Assembly (NCBI RefSeq): GCF_000314975.1
Contig: NZ_BAEN01000023.1
Coordinates: 62,001-126,000, forward strand
Direction of reading: 5' to 3'
Source: Aliiglaciecola lipolytica E3
GTDB taxonomy: Bacteria > Pseudomonadota > Gammaproteobacteria > Enterobacterales > Alteromonadaceae
DNA length: 64,000 bases
The position numbers were made by a program, and so were the translations under genes. Below the pieces are notes generated by a model. That model was not told where the DNA came from, made no database searches, and worked only from the letters and a program-made list of their open reading frames with translations. Of the stretch, positions 27,174 to 35,922 are shown in pieces. The stretch's first letter is position 1. Each line of letters opens with the position of its first letter.

Positions 27174-28079
27174 ATGTTGGATTCAAACACGCTTAATTCG
27201 TTAAAGAAATATGCTAGCTCTCTTTACCTAATCAGTTTTCTTGTGATCAGTGGATGCAGTTCGAATAATATTGAACAAGCTGAATCTGAGTCTACGAATA
27301 ATCAAGACATTGTCATTGAGACATCCCAAGGAAAACAAGTTCTGACGCCTACGGTAGTGACTTACGATCCAGTGACCTTTGATGATCCTCTAGAATCAAT
27401 AAACCGACCTATCTTTGCATTTAATGATGTTATTTATCGTTATTTGTTTATTCCAGTTAGTAAAGGGTATGACACTGTTGTTCCCGATCCGGTGCAAACT
27501 GGTGTGGGTAATTTTTTTAGTAACCTACGAGAACCATTGAATCTATTAAATAATCTTGCTCAAGGAGAAGGTAAAAAGTCGGGCACTAATTTAGGCCGAT
27601 TTTTGATTAACTCAACAGTGGGGCTGTTAGGATTGTTTGATCCCGCAGATGCTTGGTTTGACTTGCCGGAGCAGACTGCCACTATAGGAGATACATTAGA
27701 ATCCTACGATGTGGGATATGGTAACTATTTAGTGTTACCGATTCTTGGACAATCCGACTTTAGAAACGCTTTTTCGACTATTAGTGAAAGTATCTTAAGT
27801 CCTGTGCATGTTATTTCTGACTCTCCTCAATCTACTTATTTGCAGGGGTTGGATGGATTTAATGATTTTGTGCCCACAGCGCCTACTTATGAAGAGTTAC
27901 GTGCGCAATCTGATGATCCTTACACGTTTTTTCGAAACATGTATTTGCAAAGTGTCCTTCGTGATTCTGAATATAAAGGTGCAGTTCAGTTTTCCCCTTC
28001 ACCTGCCAACAATGAAAAAAATCGTAACCAAAAGGCTGACGTAACAACAGAGCAGGATAACCAAAGCAGTGAAAACTAA
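27174..28079 (+). CDS. mlaA: MlaA/VacJ-family outer-membrane lipoprotein
   Basis: The 301-residue protein has a signal peptide ending in lipobox VISGC (Cys28). The MlaA domain (about 65-260) shows the family hallmarks DPLESINRPIFAFND, VGNFFSNLREPLNLLNNL, STVGLLGLFDPA and GVGYGNYLVLPILGQSDFR-like text (here VGYGNYLVLPILGQS). MlaA sits in the outer membrane and removes phospholipids from its outer leaflet. Here the partner is not the mlaBCDEF set but an RND-type permease whose start overlaps this gene by 11 bases. The C-terminus is a polar Asn/Gln-rich tail. Canonical Mla genes are not in this window. Confidence 0.9.
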   Translation: MLDSNTLNSLKKYASSLYLISFLVISGCSSNNIEQAESESTNNQDIVIETSQGKQVLTPTVVTYDPVTFDDPLESINRPIFAFNDVIYRYLFIPVSKGYDTVVPDPVQTGVGNFFSNLREPLNLLNNLAQGEGKKSGTNLGRFLINSTVGLLGLFDPADAWFDLPEQTATIGDTLESYDVGYGNYLVLPILGQSDFRNAFSTISESILSPVHVISDSPQSTYLQGLDGFNDFVPTAPTYEELRAQSDDPYTFFRNMYLQSVLRDSEYKGAVQFSPSPANNEKNRNQKADVTTEQDNQSSEN

Positions 28080-30456
28080 TTTTGCACAACTGCTGATCCG
28101 ACAGAGCAAATGGATCTTATTGTTTTTTGTGGTGTTAGCGGTTGTAGCAGCCTATTTTGCTCAACGTTTTCGAATTGATGCCTCTGCCGATACGTTACTG
28201 GTTAAAGACAATAAAATGTACATTGAAACTCAGGTGATGAACCAAAAGTTCTCGCCCGATGAATTTATATTAGTCGCTTATGAACCTAAGCAGCATGAAT
28301 TGTTTTCAGATAAAACATTCACCCATATTCAAGAATTAAGTAATGCTTTTTCGGCGCTACCTCGCGTTAAAACGGTCACTCATATTTTGAATGTACCACT
28401 TTTGAGTAATGCTTCATCGTTAGGTTCAGACTTAGATCCGGACAATTACAGTTGGGAATCTCAGCGCTATTCTAATCAAGAAATGCAAAAAGTGTTTTCA
28501 GAACATCCTTTGTTCGAAGATCTATTGGTGAATCAAGATCAAACAGCAACAGCAATTCAAGTCGTTTTCAAAAAGAATCAACAATTAGAAGACATACAAA
28601 CTCAAATAGTTGAGATTCAAAAGAATGCCTTAGAACGAGATTTGACTGATGAAGAACAAGAAAAAATTAGCCAACTTAAGGAGCAGGCTGATCCTATTGA
28701 TCAAGAGCTGAAAGTTCAGCGCAAGCAAGAGATTGACAAGATTTATGAGATCACCGACAAGTATCAGCAAGAGGCCAACTTTTATTTAGGCGGTGCTTTT
28801 GTTTTAGGTCAGCAAATGATCGATATTATCAAACGCGATCTTATGTTATTCGGCAGTGCAATTGGCGGCGCGATTGTAGTAATGCTTTTTGTCTTATTCC
28901 GACGTATGCGCTGGGTGGTGTTACCGGTAGTTTCTTGTGGGTTAAGCGTGTTGTTAACGGTAGGGATTTTTGGTTTATTGGATTTACGCACTACGGTTAT
29001 TTCTTCTAATTTTATCGCCCTACAGCTTATTCTTACGTTAGCTGTGATGATCCATCTGATAGTGGAATATCGACAATTGGCTGTAAAGTATGACCAAGAT
29101 AGCCAAGCAGAATTGCTGGAAAGAACCCTAAACAATAAATTCAAACCGTGTCTCTACGCTGGACTAACTACATCAGTAGGTTTTGGCTCACTTATCTTTA
29201 GTGGTATTCAGCCGGTGGTGAGTTTTGGTTGGATGATGATAGTCGCTATGATTATTTCAATTTTAGTGAGCCTATTATTATTTCCAGCATTTTTATCGGT
29301 GCTGAGCCACAAAGATGAAAGCGGTGCAAACACAGTTACCAAAGCCATTATTAAAGGTTTTACCTCCGCTAGCTTAAATTACCCAAAAGTGATTACTCTA
29401 TCTGGTGTCGTCATTGTAGGGATATCGATTGTCGGTATTCTTCGGTTAGATGTTGAAAATAGCTTTTTAAATTATTTCAAAGACTCCACGAAAGTACATA
29501 AAGAGCTGACTTTTATCGATCAGGAATTTGGTGGTTCAACTCCAATGGACGTGGTGTATACAGTGCCAGGTGAACAAAAAGACAAGCAATTAGTGTTAAC
29601 TGCGGAGACTGTACAAACACTACAAAAAATCCAAGCTGTTTTACATAGTTATGAAGCAATGGGAAATGTAACCTCGGTATTTAACTTCACTGAATTAGCC
29701 ATGCTTATTAACGATGGTAAACCACTAACTGAATACGAACTAACTGCTATTTACACTATGTTAGATGAATCACTAAAAGATAGTCTTCTAGGGGCTTATT
29801 TCGATCCCAATACCCATCAACTTAGAATTAGTACTCGAATTCAAGACAGCACTCCTGATTTCAACCGTGCTGAGTTTTTAGAAAACCTAAAAGCAGATAT
29901 GCAAACAATTGGCGTTGAAAAACAAGATTATGTGTTAACTAACCTCTTTGTGTTATATCAGGATATCTTGCAACGCTTGTTTAAGTCACAAATCATGACT
30001 TTAGGACTTGTTTTCGTCGCATTATTTTTGGTTTTACTAGCAATATTCCGTTCAATACGCATTGCTTTGGTAGCTGTAGTTCCGAATATTTTAACCACCT
30101 TTACGATATTGGGAGTGATGGGGTTATTGGGAATACCTTTAGACTTAATGACTATCACCATCTCTGCAATTGCCATGGGTATTGCTGTGGACGATACCAT
30201 CCACTTTATTCATCGTTACTTAGAATCGCAACAAAATTCAGAGCCTAGCGAGGCAATTAAGGATACCTTTAATAGTGTTGGTTATGCCTTATTATTTACA
30301 ACAACTATTATTACCATTGGCTTTGCTTTACTGAGTTTTTCAGATTTTGTACCTAGTGTATTATTTGGATTACTAACTGGATTGGCTATGTTAATGGCAC
30401 TACTAACCGATTCAACTTTGTTGCCTGTGTTGTTAAAACGTTTCGTGAAACGCTAG
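28069..30456 (+). CDS. RND/MMPL-superfamily membrane protein paired with MlaA
   Basis: The 795-residue protein begins with GTG inside the end of mlaA (11-base overlap). It has the MMPL/patched architecture: TM1 (about 14-33), a large periplasmic loop, TM2-6 (about 255-420), then TM7 and a second loop, and TM8-12 (640-790). The second half has AIAMGIAVDDTIHFIHRY, the conserved RND Asp/His motif in TM4-like position used for proton coupling. An acidic coiled segment lies at about 180-225 (ERDLTDEEQEKISQLKEQ). No partner membrane-fusion gene is nearby. Relatives such as HpnN move lipids; coupling to MlaA suggests phospholipid or hydrophobic transport between membranes. Direction is unknown. Confidence 0.87.
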   Translation: MKTNFAQLLIRQSKWILLFFVVLAVVAAYFAQRFRIDASADTLLVKDNKMYIETQVMNQKFSPDEFILVAYEPKQHELFSDKTFTHIQELSNAFSALPRVKTVTHILNVPLLSNASSLGSDLDPDNYSWESQRYSNQEMQKVFSEHPLFEDLLVNQDQTATAIQVVFKKNQQLEDIQTQIVEIQKNALERDLTDEEQEKISQLKEQADPIDQELKVQRKQEIDKIYEITDKYQQEANFYLGGAFVLGQQMIDIIKRDLMLFGSAIGGAIVVMLFVLFRRMRWVVLPVVSCGLSVLLTVGIFGLLDLRTTVISSNFIALQLILTLAVMIHLIVEYRQLAVKYDQDSQAELLERTLNNKFKPCLYAGLTTSVGFGSLIFSGIQPVVSFGWMMIVAMIISILVSLLLFPAFLSVLSHKDESGANTVTKAIIKGFTSASLNYPKVITLSGVVIVGISIVGILRLDVENSFLNYFKDSTKVHKELTFIDQEFGGSTPMDVVYTVPGEQKDKQLVLTAETVQTLQKIQAVLHSYEAMGNVTSVFNFTELAMLINDGKPLTEYELTAIYTMLDESLKDSLLGAYFDPNTHQLRISTRIQDSTPDFNRAEFLENLKADMQTIGVEKQDYVLTNLFVLYQDILQRLFKSQIMTLGLVFVALFLVLLAIFRSIRIALVAVVPNILTTFTILGVMGLLGIPLDLMTITISAIAMGIAVDDTIHFIHRYLESQQNSEPSEAIKDTFNSVGYALLFTTTIITIGFALLSFSDFVPSVLFGLLTGLAMLMALLTDSTLLPVLLKRFVKR

Positions 30457-30485
30457 TTTTTAAAGTTTAAGGTTGTTTCAATTAG

Positions 30486-31037
30486 TTATTTAAATAGTTG
30501 TGCAGAGGGAGCTTTTGGTGTCAGTTCAAATGTGTGTTTAGCGCCTAACGCTTTACGTTTAGCAGTTATCTCTAGGCTTTGTTCTGCAGGTTCTTTTCCA
30601 AAAATGCTAGCTTCAAAGGTATGCTTTTCAGCTGTATTTCTAAGCGCAAATTTTCCCACTACGGTTATTTGTGAAAGGGATTGACTCGCATCATGATGAT
30701 CTACTACAGGTGAGAGTATAATGGACTGCAATTCTATATTGCCCTGTTGGTCGTGCATTTTAACGTGCTGATTAACATGTTGCGTAATCGAAGTACGATG
30801 ATGATTAAACTCAATCATTGAAACAAGGCCATCTTTATTGTCATCGAGATTGGCAAAGCCGGAAACCGGCAGTGAAAGTACCAAAAATGCATCATTCTCG
30901 ATGATGTTTAACGTACCATGTTGAGCGACCATTAAATGTGCGAGGGCGCTTTGTACTGTGAGTTGAAGCGCAAAAGTAGTCAACAAAATGAAGCCCAATT
31001 TACGATATTTTGATTTTTTTCTTAGTTTGTTGTTCAT
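30486..31037 (-). CDS. Exported protein with one EF-hand loop
   Basis: 183 residues. The signal peptide (GFILLTTFALQLTVQSALA) is followed by a compact domain with one canonical EF-hand loop, D-D-N-K-D-G-L-V-S-M-I-E (about residues 68-79), with acidic ligands at positions 1, 3, 5 and 12. The rest is beta-rich and His-rich (HHRTSITQHVNQHVKMHD). Its ATG overlaps the end of the YHYH gene upstream by 4 bases (ATGA), so the two are co-translated and presumably work together in the periplasm or outside. Function unknown; calcium binding is inferred from the loop. Confidence 0.78.
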   Translation of the reverse strand: MNNKLRKKSKYRKLGFILLTTFALQLTVQSALAHLMVAQHGTLNIIENDAFLVLSLPVSGFANLDDNKDGLVSMIEFNHHRTSITQHVNQHVKMHDQQGNIELQSIILSPVVDHHDASQSLSQITVVGKFALRNTAEKHTFEASIFGKEPAEQSLEITAKRKALGAKHTFELTPKAPSAQLFK

Positions 31038-32044
31038 AACGCACCTTTAATGCAGCGTTGGAAAAACGGATAGGTATCAGTGGCATAGTAGTGATAAATA
31101 CCTTCTGGAAATTCCGGTGTCACGCCAAACCGACCATTGCACTCATCTAAATCACCTGAGCCTTCTACATATTGCCAATCTTGCAGAAAGGTGCCCAGCG
31201 GATAAGTATCTGTTGATGGGCGGTTATTGCTTATATCGCTAATTAGCTGATAACTTCCAGTCATTGCCTGTAAGTCTGAGTTAGCGTCCTCTGCGACGCT
31301 GTATCCGTATCGAGCGTATATTGGAAATCCATCTGCCGCCCAACCAATTAATGTCATGCTCGTGTTGTCTGCATTTTGTAAACTAATGAAGCCTTCAGGC
31401 ATTCCGTGATAATGGTAACTTCCATCAGGTTGTACATGAGCGTTGTTGTCGTCTGTACCAAAATCAAATACATCCTGACTCAATGCTTCTATGTTCCAAC
31501 TTCCACTGTTGTCAGCAAGGCTACAAGCCGTCCCTGAGTCATCACAACTTCCGCCAGTACCAGCGTCAATTTTAATACCGTTAAGCACATACCCGACAGC
31601 ACCTCTTGGCCCTCCTAGTTGTGTTGCCGTAGTTGTTTCCGTAGGCTCTAACGTATAGCTAGCTGAAACTGATTGTTCAGAAATGGTATTGGGATTATTA
31701 GGATTGGGGAAAGTGCCAACAGCGTGATCAGGAATACCATTAGCAGTCAACTGTCGGTTAGAACCATTGCATGTCCAGTCTGCGTAACTGGTGGCTGAAA
31801 CGGATTCTGAACTATTATATTCATTGTAAAAATAGCTACACAACACACCGTCTGTCGTACCACTGGTGAGTGCTGTACCATTATCGTTTGAGTTTTGCTC
31901 TGTGGTTGTTGCATCTTGAGTTTCATTGATAACGTTATTATCACTTCCACAAGCACTTAACAAAACGCTCAAAATTGCCAAAATTAGCAAGCAATGCAAA
32001 CGTTTAAAAACGGTTCTTGTAATAAGCATTTGATAAACCCTCAA
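31034..32044 (-). CDS. YHYH-domain lipoprotein
   Basis: 336 residues. A signal peptide ends in lipobox LLSAC (Cys32), then a Thr/Asn-rich linker. The domain shows the signature that names the YHYH family: HVQPDGSYHYHGMPEGF at about residue 210, followed by LIGWAADGFPIYARYGY, and a second His/Tyr motif GIYHYYATDTYPFFQRC at the end. These His-rich motifs suggest metal binding; the family is widespread in marine bacteria, function unsettled. It overlaps the EF-hand gene. Met6 is an alternative start. The upstream 570 bases are shared with the divergent permease operon. Confidence 0.87.
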   Translation of the reverse strand: MRVYQMLITRTVFKRLHCLLILAILSVLLSACGSDNNVINETQDATTTEQNSNDNGTALTSGTTDGVLCSYFYNEYNSSESVSATSYADWTCNGSNRQLTANGIPDHAVGTFPNPNNPNTISEQSVSASYTLEPTETTTATQLGGPRGAVGYVLNGIKIDAGTGGSCDDSGTACSLADNSGSWNIEALSQDVFDFGTDDNNAHVQPDGSYHYHGMPEGFISLQNADNTSMTLIGWAADGFPIYARYGYSVAEDANSDLQAMTGSYQLISDISNNRPSTDTYPLGTFLQDWQYVEGSGDLDECNGRFGVTPEFPEGIYHYYATDTYPFFQRCIKGAL

Positions 32045-32140
32045 TGTAATTTCTTCTTGTTAGAAAATTAACGACTTGAATTAAGTCCCATAGAATACCT
32101 TTCAAATGTGCAGAAAATGCGCATAAACCATGAATCAATT

Positions 32141-32187
32141 ATGGAAATGAGGGGAAGGGAATTAACTTCCTCTTCCCTATTTTCCAT
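32141..32187. repeat. Long imperfect hairpin in the YHYH/permease intergenic region
   Basis: ATGGAAA (32141-32147) pairs with TTTCCAT (32181-32187). Inside, AGGG/CCCT, AAG/CTT and GGAA/TTCC continue the stem with small bulges around a TTAAC loop. It lies about 100 bases upstream of the YHYH start on the minus strand, so it could be in that gene's leader. No T run follows on either strand. The surrounding 32045-32616 holds no gene. Confidence 0.5.
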
Positions 32188-32417
32188 AAAACAATACGTT
32201 TTACCTACTTTGCTTAAGTTATGTTTACAAAAAATTTACGCGTAAGAATAACAATTCACTTTTCATCATCGCGTCAAATTAAGTAATTTATTTAAATTAT
32301 TGTTTTTTAATAATTTACTTACTTATTTCTCCTTTATTTTAGACGTCAAAAACGATCTTTTAATTGATCAATATTTTAATGAAACAGAATTTTATTACTT
32401 TTTTAATTAACAACGTA

Positions 32418-32446
32418 TTGACAATATCGATTAGGTTTGTGAGAAT
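32418..32446 (+). promoter_or_regulatory. Sigma-70-like promoter of the polyol operon
   Basis: A perfect -35 hexamer TTGACA (32418-32423), a 17-base spacer, and GAGAAT (32441-32446, 4 of 6 to the -10 consensus). It points at the permease gene, leaving a leader of about 165 bases that carries a perfect hairpin. Confidence 0.6.
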
Positions 32447-32514
32447 TTGCTCATTCTTTGGGCATATGTGTATTTTTGTGTTTTTCGACAATGAGTGAGC
32501 GTTCCGTGATAAGG

Positions 32515-32540
32515 ATCAAACCTGTTTTTTTAGGTTTGAT
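32515..32540 (+). promoter_or_regulatory. Perfect 9-bp inverted repeat in the permease leader
   Basis: ATCAAACCT (32515-32523) and AGGTTTGAT (32532-32540) enclose a loop of G plus seven T's. It lies about 70 bases downstream of the predicted transcription start. It may be an operator for the operon's repressor or an mRNA hairpin; no T run follows, so simple termination is unlikely. Related ATCAAA/TTTGAT pieces occur nearby (TTTTGATCG at about 32565). Confidence 0.5.
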
Positions 32541-32616
32541 AAAACTTTGAATTAGTTGGCTCAGTTTTGATCGTTTAATACAGGTTCACGAACGTAACAT
32601 TAAGATAAGTAAAATT

Positions 32617-34338
32617 ATGAAACCTGAAAATTACCAAGTTAATCTGGCTAACGTAAGTGAAGAACAATTACCTATTCCTAAACATAAGTTAAAAGGATGG
32701 ACGCATTTTCTTGGACTTTATGCAGGAGAGCATGTAGCAGCCACTGAGTTTGTGATCGGCGCTACGTTTGTTGCATTAGGCGCGACTATGTCTGATATTT
32801 TGCTTGGATTGCTGATCGGTAACATTCTTGCGGTGTTGAGTTGGACATTGATCACCACCCCAATTGCTATTGAAACTCGCTTGAGTTTATATACTTATCT
32901 ACAAAAAATAGCCGGTGATTCCATGACGACCTTATACAACTGGGTCAATGTGATCATCTTTACCGTAATTTCCGCCGCCATGATTACGGTGTCTGCTACT
33001 GCGGTTCGTTTTGCTTTTAATATTCCAGCCCAACTCAACTGGTATCCAACAAACTTGTGGTTTGTATTTGTGGTATTAGCCGTGGGCACTATCGTGGTGC
33101 TAGTGGCCATGTATGGCTTTACCGCAGTATCAAACTTCTCACGTATTTGCGCCCCTTGGTTATTTGTGATGTTTGTGTGTGGCCCTTTGGTTCTTTTACC
33201 TGCTTTATCCCAACATGTTTTAGGGCAAACCAGTCTTTCTGGTTGGTCTGACTTTATGCAAATTGGCAGTATGTCGGTGTGGACTGGGTTAGATGCTAGC
33301 GGTAAACCTGGCATTGGCTTGTTAGAAGTTATTGGTTTTTCATGGGCTGCCAATACAATTACCCATGTTGGATTAATTGACATGGCGTTGCTGCGTTATG
33401 CTAAAAAGCGTGCTTATGGGTTATGCACGTCTGCGGGTATGCTGTTTGGGCATTATATTGCCTGGATTTCTGCTGGCATTATGGGCGCAGGTACTGCAGT
33501 AATTGTAAAAAAATCGATTATCGAATTAGATCCTGGTGATGTTGCTTTCCAAGCATTGGGTTTATCTGGATTAGTCATTGTAATTGTAGCGGGATGGACA
33601 ACTGCAAACGCAAATCTTTACCGTTCAGGTCTCGCAGCACAGGCCATCTTTAAAAGTCAATCACGCAACAAAACTACACTGATTGTTGGCATAGTTGCCG
33701 TCTGTATTGCTTGTTTCCCATTTGTATTCAATAAAATGCTGCCACTACTGACCTATGCTGGTTTATTAGTTGTACCAGTGGGAGCAATTGTTTTTGCAGA
33801 GCATTTTGTGTTTCCTCGTATTGGGTTCACGCGTTACTGGGTAACGTTTCGAAACCTGACTCATAGTGTTCCTGCTGTGGCCTCTTGGATACTCGGGTTA
33901 ACGTTCGGATTTGGTTTGAATGCCCTGGATGTATTGTCATTTTACTATTTGTTTATTCCTACTTGGTTCTTTACCACAGTGTGTTACATCCTGCTGGCAA
34001 AATTTTATGGAGCCGCAGAGAAGTACCCTGAAGAAAAGCAGAAAATGGAAGCATTTAATCAGCGTGTTGAGAAATATCAAGCGCAGCAAGCTGACCTTGA
34101 ACCTGAAATCATCGAGGACAATACGCGCTTCTCCAAAACCCTAAGGTGGGTGTCAGTTTTAAGCTTATTAATTACCACGGTTTTGGCAGCAAATACGCTA
34201 CTTATGAGCTCAGGCATTACTGCCTATGAAGCCAATCGTGACTTATTTCAAACGGTAGGATTCGTTTGTACCATCATTTATTTTATTACGGCTTATTGGA
34301 ATATGCAGCGTAAAAAACAAATTGCTACACAGGCATAG
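32617..34338 (+). CDS. NCS1-type permease (purine/cytosine permease family) in a polyol operon
   Basis: The 573-residue inner-membrane protein has about 12 hydrophobic segments. The early part (GATFVALGATMSDILLGLLIGNILAVLSWTLI, about 48-80) and the WTTANANLYRSGL helix (about 328) match the NCS1 nucleobase-cation symporter family. A charged C-terminal region (about 475-510, KYPEEKQKMEAFNQRVEKYQ) is followed by two more spans. It is 13 bases upstream of a mannitol dehydrogenase family gene and a fructokinase follows, so its true substrate is probably a sugar alcohol or related sugar rather than a base. That is context inference; sequence alone says NCS1. Confidence 0.85.
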   Translation: MKPENYQVNLANVSEEQLPIPKHKLKGWTHFLGLYAGEHVAATEFVIGATFVALGATMSDILLGLLIGNILAVLSWTLITTPIAIETRLSLYTYLQKIAGDSMTTLYNWVNVIIFTVISAAMITVSATAVRFAFNIPAQLNWYPTNLWFVFVVLAVGTIVVLVAMYGFTAVSNFSRICAPWLFVMFVCGPLVLLPALSQHVLGQTSLSGWSDFMQIGSMSVWTGLDASGKPGIGLLEVIGFSWAANTITHVGLIDMALLRYAKKRAYGLCTSAGMLFGHYIAWISAGIMGAGTAVIVKKSIIELDPGDVAFQALGLSGLVIVIVAGWTTANANLYRSGLAAQAIFKSQSRNKTTLIVGIVAVCIACFPFVFNKMLPLLTYAGLLVVPVGAIVFAEHFVFPRIGFTRYWVTFRNLTHSVPAVASWILGLTFGFGLNALDVLSFYYLFIPTWFFTTVCYILLAKFYGAAEKYPEEKQKMEAFNQRVEKYQAQQADLEPEIIEDNTRFSKTLRWVSVLSLLITTVLAANTLLMSSGITAYEANRDLFQTVGFVCTIIYFITAYWNMQRKKQIATQA

Positions 34339-34351
34339 AAAGGAAGTGAAA

Positions 34352-35854
34352 ATGAATACGCAATCTACCGTTCGTCTTGCTAATAAGACACTTAGTCAAG
34401 TACCTAAAAGTATTGTTGTGCCTACTTATGATCGTAGCAAGTTAAAATCAGGCATTGTACATGTTGGCGTAGGTGGCTTTCACCGCTCTCATGAAGCCTT
34501 TTATACTGACGCTTATATCCAGCAAAGTGGGGATTTAGATTGGGGAATTTGCGGTGTTGGATTAAGAGATTCTGATCGTAAAATGCAAGCCATTCTTGAG
34601 GCCCAAGACTATCTTTATACATTAATTGTAAAGCACCCAAATGGCTCTATTGAGAATCAAGTAATTGGCTGCTTAACCGGTTTTATGCTGGGCTGCGATG
34701 AGCCCAATGCGGTAATTCAAAAAATGGCCGATGCTGAAACCAAAATTGTGTCTCTAACCATTACCGAGGGCGGCTATAATTTTAATCCAGCGACGAATGA
34801 ATTTGATTTTAGTAATCCAGATGTAATTCATGATTTAGCAAATCCACTTGAGCCTCGATTAGTCTTCGGTTTTTTGGCGGCTGCACTTAAGCTGCGAATG
34901 GAAAGAGGTCTTCCGGCATTCACTGTCCAGTCTTGCGATAATATCCAGCACAATGGTGACGTGACGCGGAAAATGCTACTAGCCTACTGTCATAAAGTCG
35001 ATTCTGAACTCGCGAAATGGATAGATGCTCACGTGCAGTTTCCCAATGCGATGGTGGATCGTATAACGCCTGCAACGACTGAAAAAGATGTGGCGTATCT
35101 GCAGGACCAGTTTGGAATTTCGGATCAGTGGCCTGTCACCTGTGAACCATTTCATCAGTGGATAATTGAAGATAAATTTAGTCTGGGAAGACCTCAATGG
35201 CAAACTGTAGGAGCACAGTTTGTAGATGATGTTACTCCCTACGAAAACATGAAAATTCGTCTCTTAAACGCTGGACATTCAGTGCTGGGAATTTTAGGCT
35301 CTATTCATGGTTTTGGTACCATCGATGAAAGTATGCAAGATGCTGTTTTTTCTCAGTTTCTACAGTTATTTATGGATTCTGAAGTAACCCCCATTTTACC
35401 TGAGGTGAGTGGCATCGACTTGACCCAATATAAACAAACTTTATTGGAAAGGTTTGCTAATCCGAATATAAAAGATAGTTTGTCGCGTATTTGTTCTGAA
35501 AGCTCATCTAAATTAGCCACATTTTTACTCCCCACGTTAGTTGAAAATTTACAACGAAATGGTGATATACAGTGTGCTTCTTTAGTTTTGGCGGCTTGGT
35601 GTTACTACAGTGATAAAGGTGTCGATCGCTTTGGGAATTCTTTGAATATTATAGATGCGATGTCAGAACGTTTGCACAATACAGCGGCGCAGACGGCTAA
35701 TAATGCTGACGCATTTTTGAGGCTTACGTCGATATTTGGTAAATTGATAGAAAATCAACGTTTTCTTAAAGCCTATCAAGGCTATGTTGAAGCAATTTAC
35801 AACGATACAAATGTCAAAAATCATATGCAATTAATGTTAATGATGAGACGTTAG
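34352..35854 (+). CDS. Mannitol dehydrogenase family polyol dehydrogenase
   Basis: The start at 34352 has AGGAAG upstream; a longer open frame from 34322 runs into the permease gene. The 500-residue NAD-dependent enzyme has a Rossmann N-terminus (IVHVGVGGFHRSHEAFY) and the family's catalytic motif KxxxxNxxH: Lys301, Asn306, His309 (KIRLLNAGHSVLG). A long-chain mannitol 2-dehydrogenase would convert mannitol to fructose, which the next gene phosphorylates, so this is the most likely reaction. Fructuronate/tagaturonate reductases and arabinitol or sorbitol dehydrogenases share the fold. It belongs to the permease-dehydrogenase-fructokinase operon. Confidence 0.9.
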   Translation: MNTQSTVRLANKTLSQVPKSIVVPTYDRSKLKSGIVHVGVGGFHRSHEAFYTDAYIQQSGDLDWGICGVGLRDSDRKMQAILEAQDYLYTLIVKHPNGSIENQVIGCLTGFMLGCDEPNAVIQKMADAETKIVSLTITEGGYNFNPATNEFDFSNPDVIHDLANPLEPRLVFGFLAAALKLRMERGLPAFTVQSCDNIQHNGDVTRKMLLAYCHKVDSELAKWIDAHVQFPNAMVDRITPATTEKDVAYLQDQFGISDQWPVTCEPFHQWIIEDKFSLGRPQWQTVGAQFVDDVTPYENMKIRLLNAGHSVLGILGSIHGFGTIDESMQDAVFSQFLQLFMDSEVTPILPEVSGIDLTQYKQTLLERFANPNIKDSLSRICSESSSKLATFLLPTLVENLQRNGDIQCASLVLAAWCYYSDKGVDRFGNSLNIIDAMSERLHNTAAQTANNADAFLRLTSIFGKLIENQRFLKAYQGYVEAIYNDTNVKNHMQLMLMMRR

Positions 35855-35922
35855 TGCATTTTATGCCCTGAAGTGCTCTAGCATTCTAAGGGGTAGTTTA
35901 TTTAACAGTTTGGAGTGTAACT

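Noticed and set aside
32437-32452. CRP-like TGTGA-N6-GCTCA near the permease promoter
   Set aside because: The second half matches only 3 of 5 and it overlaps the -10, an unlikely place for an activator.
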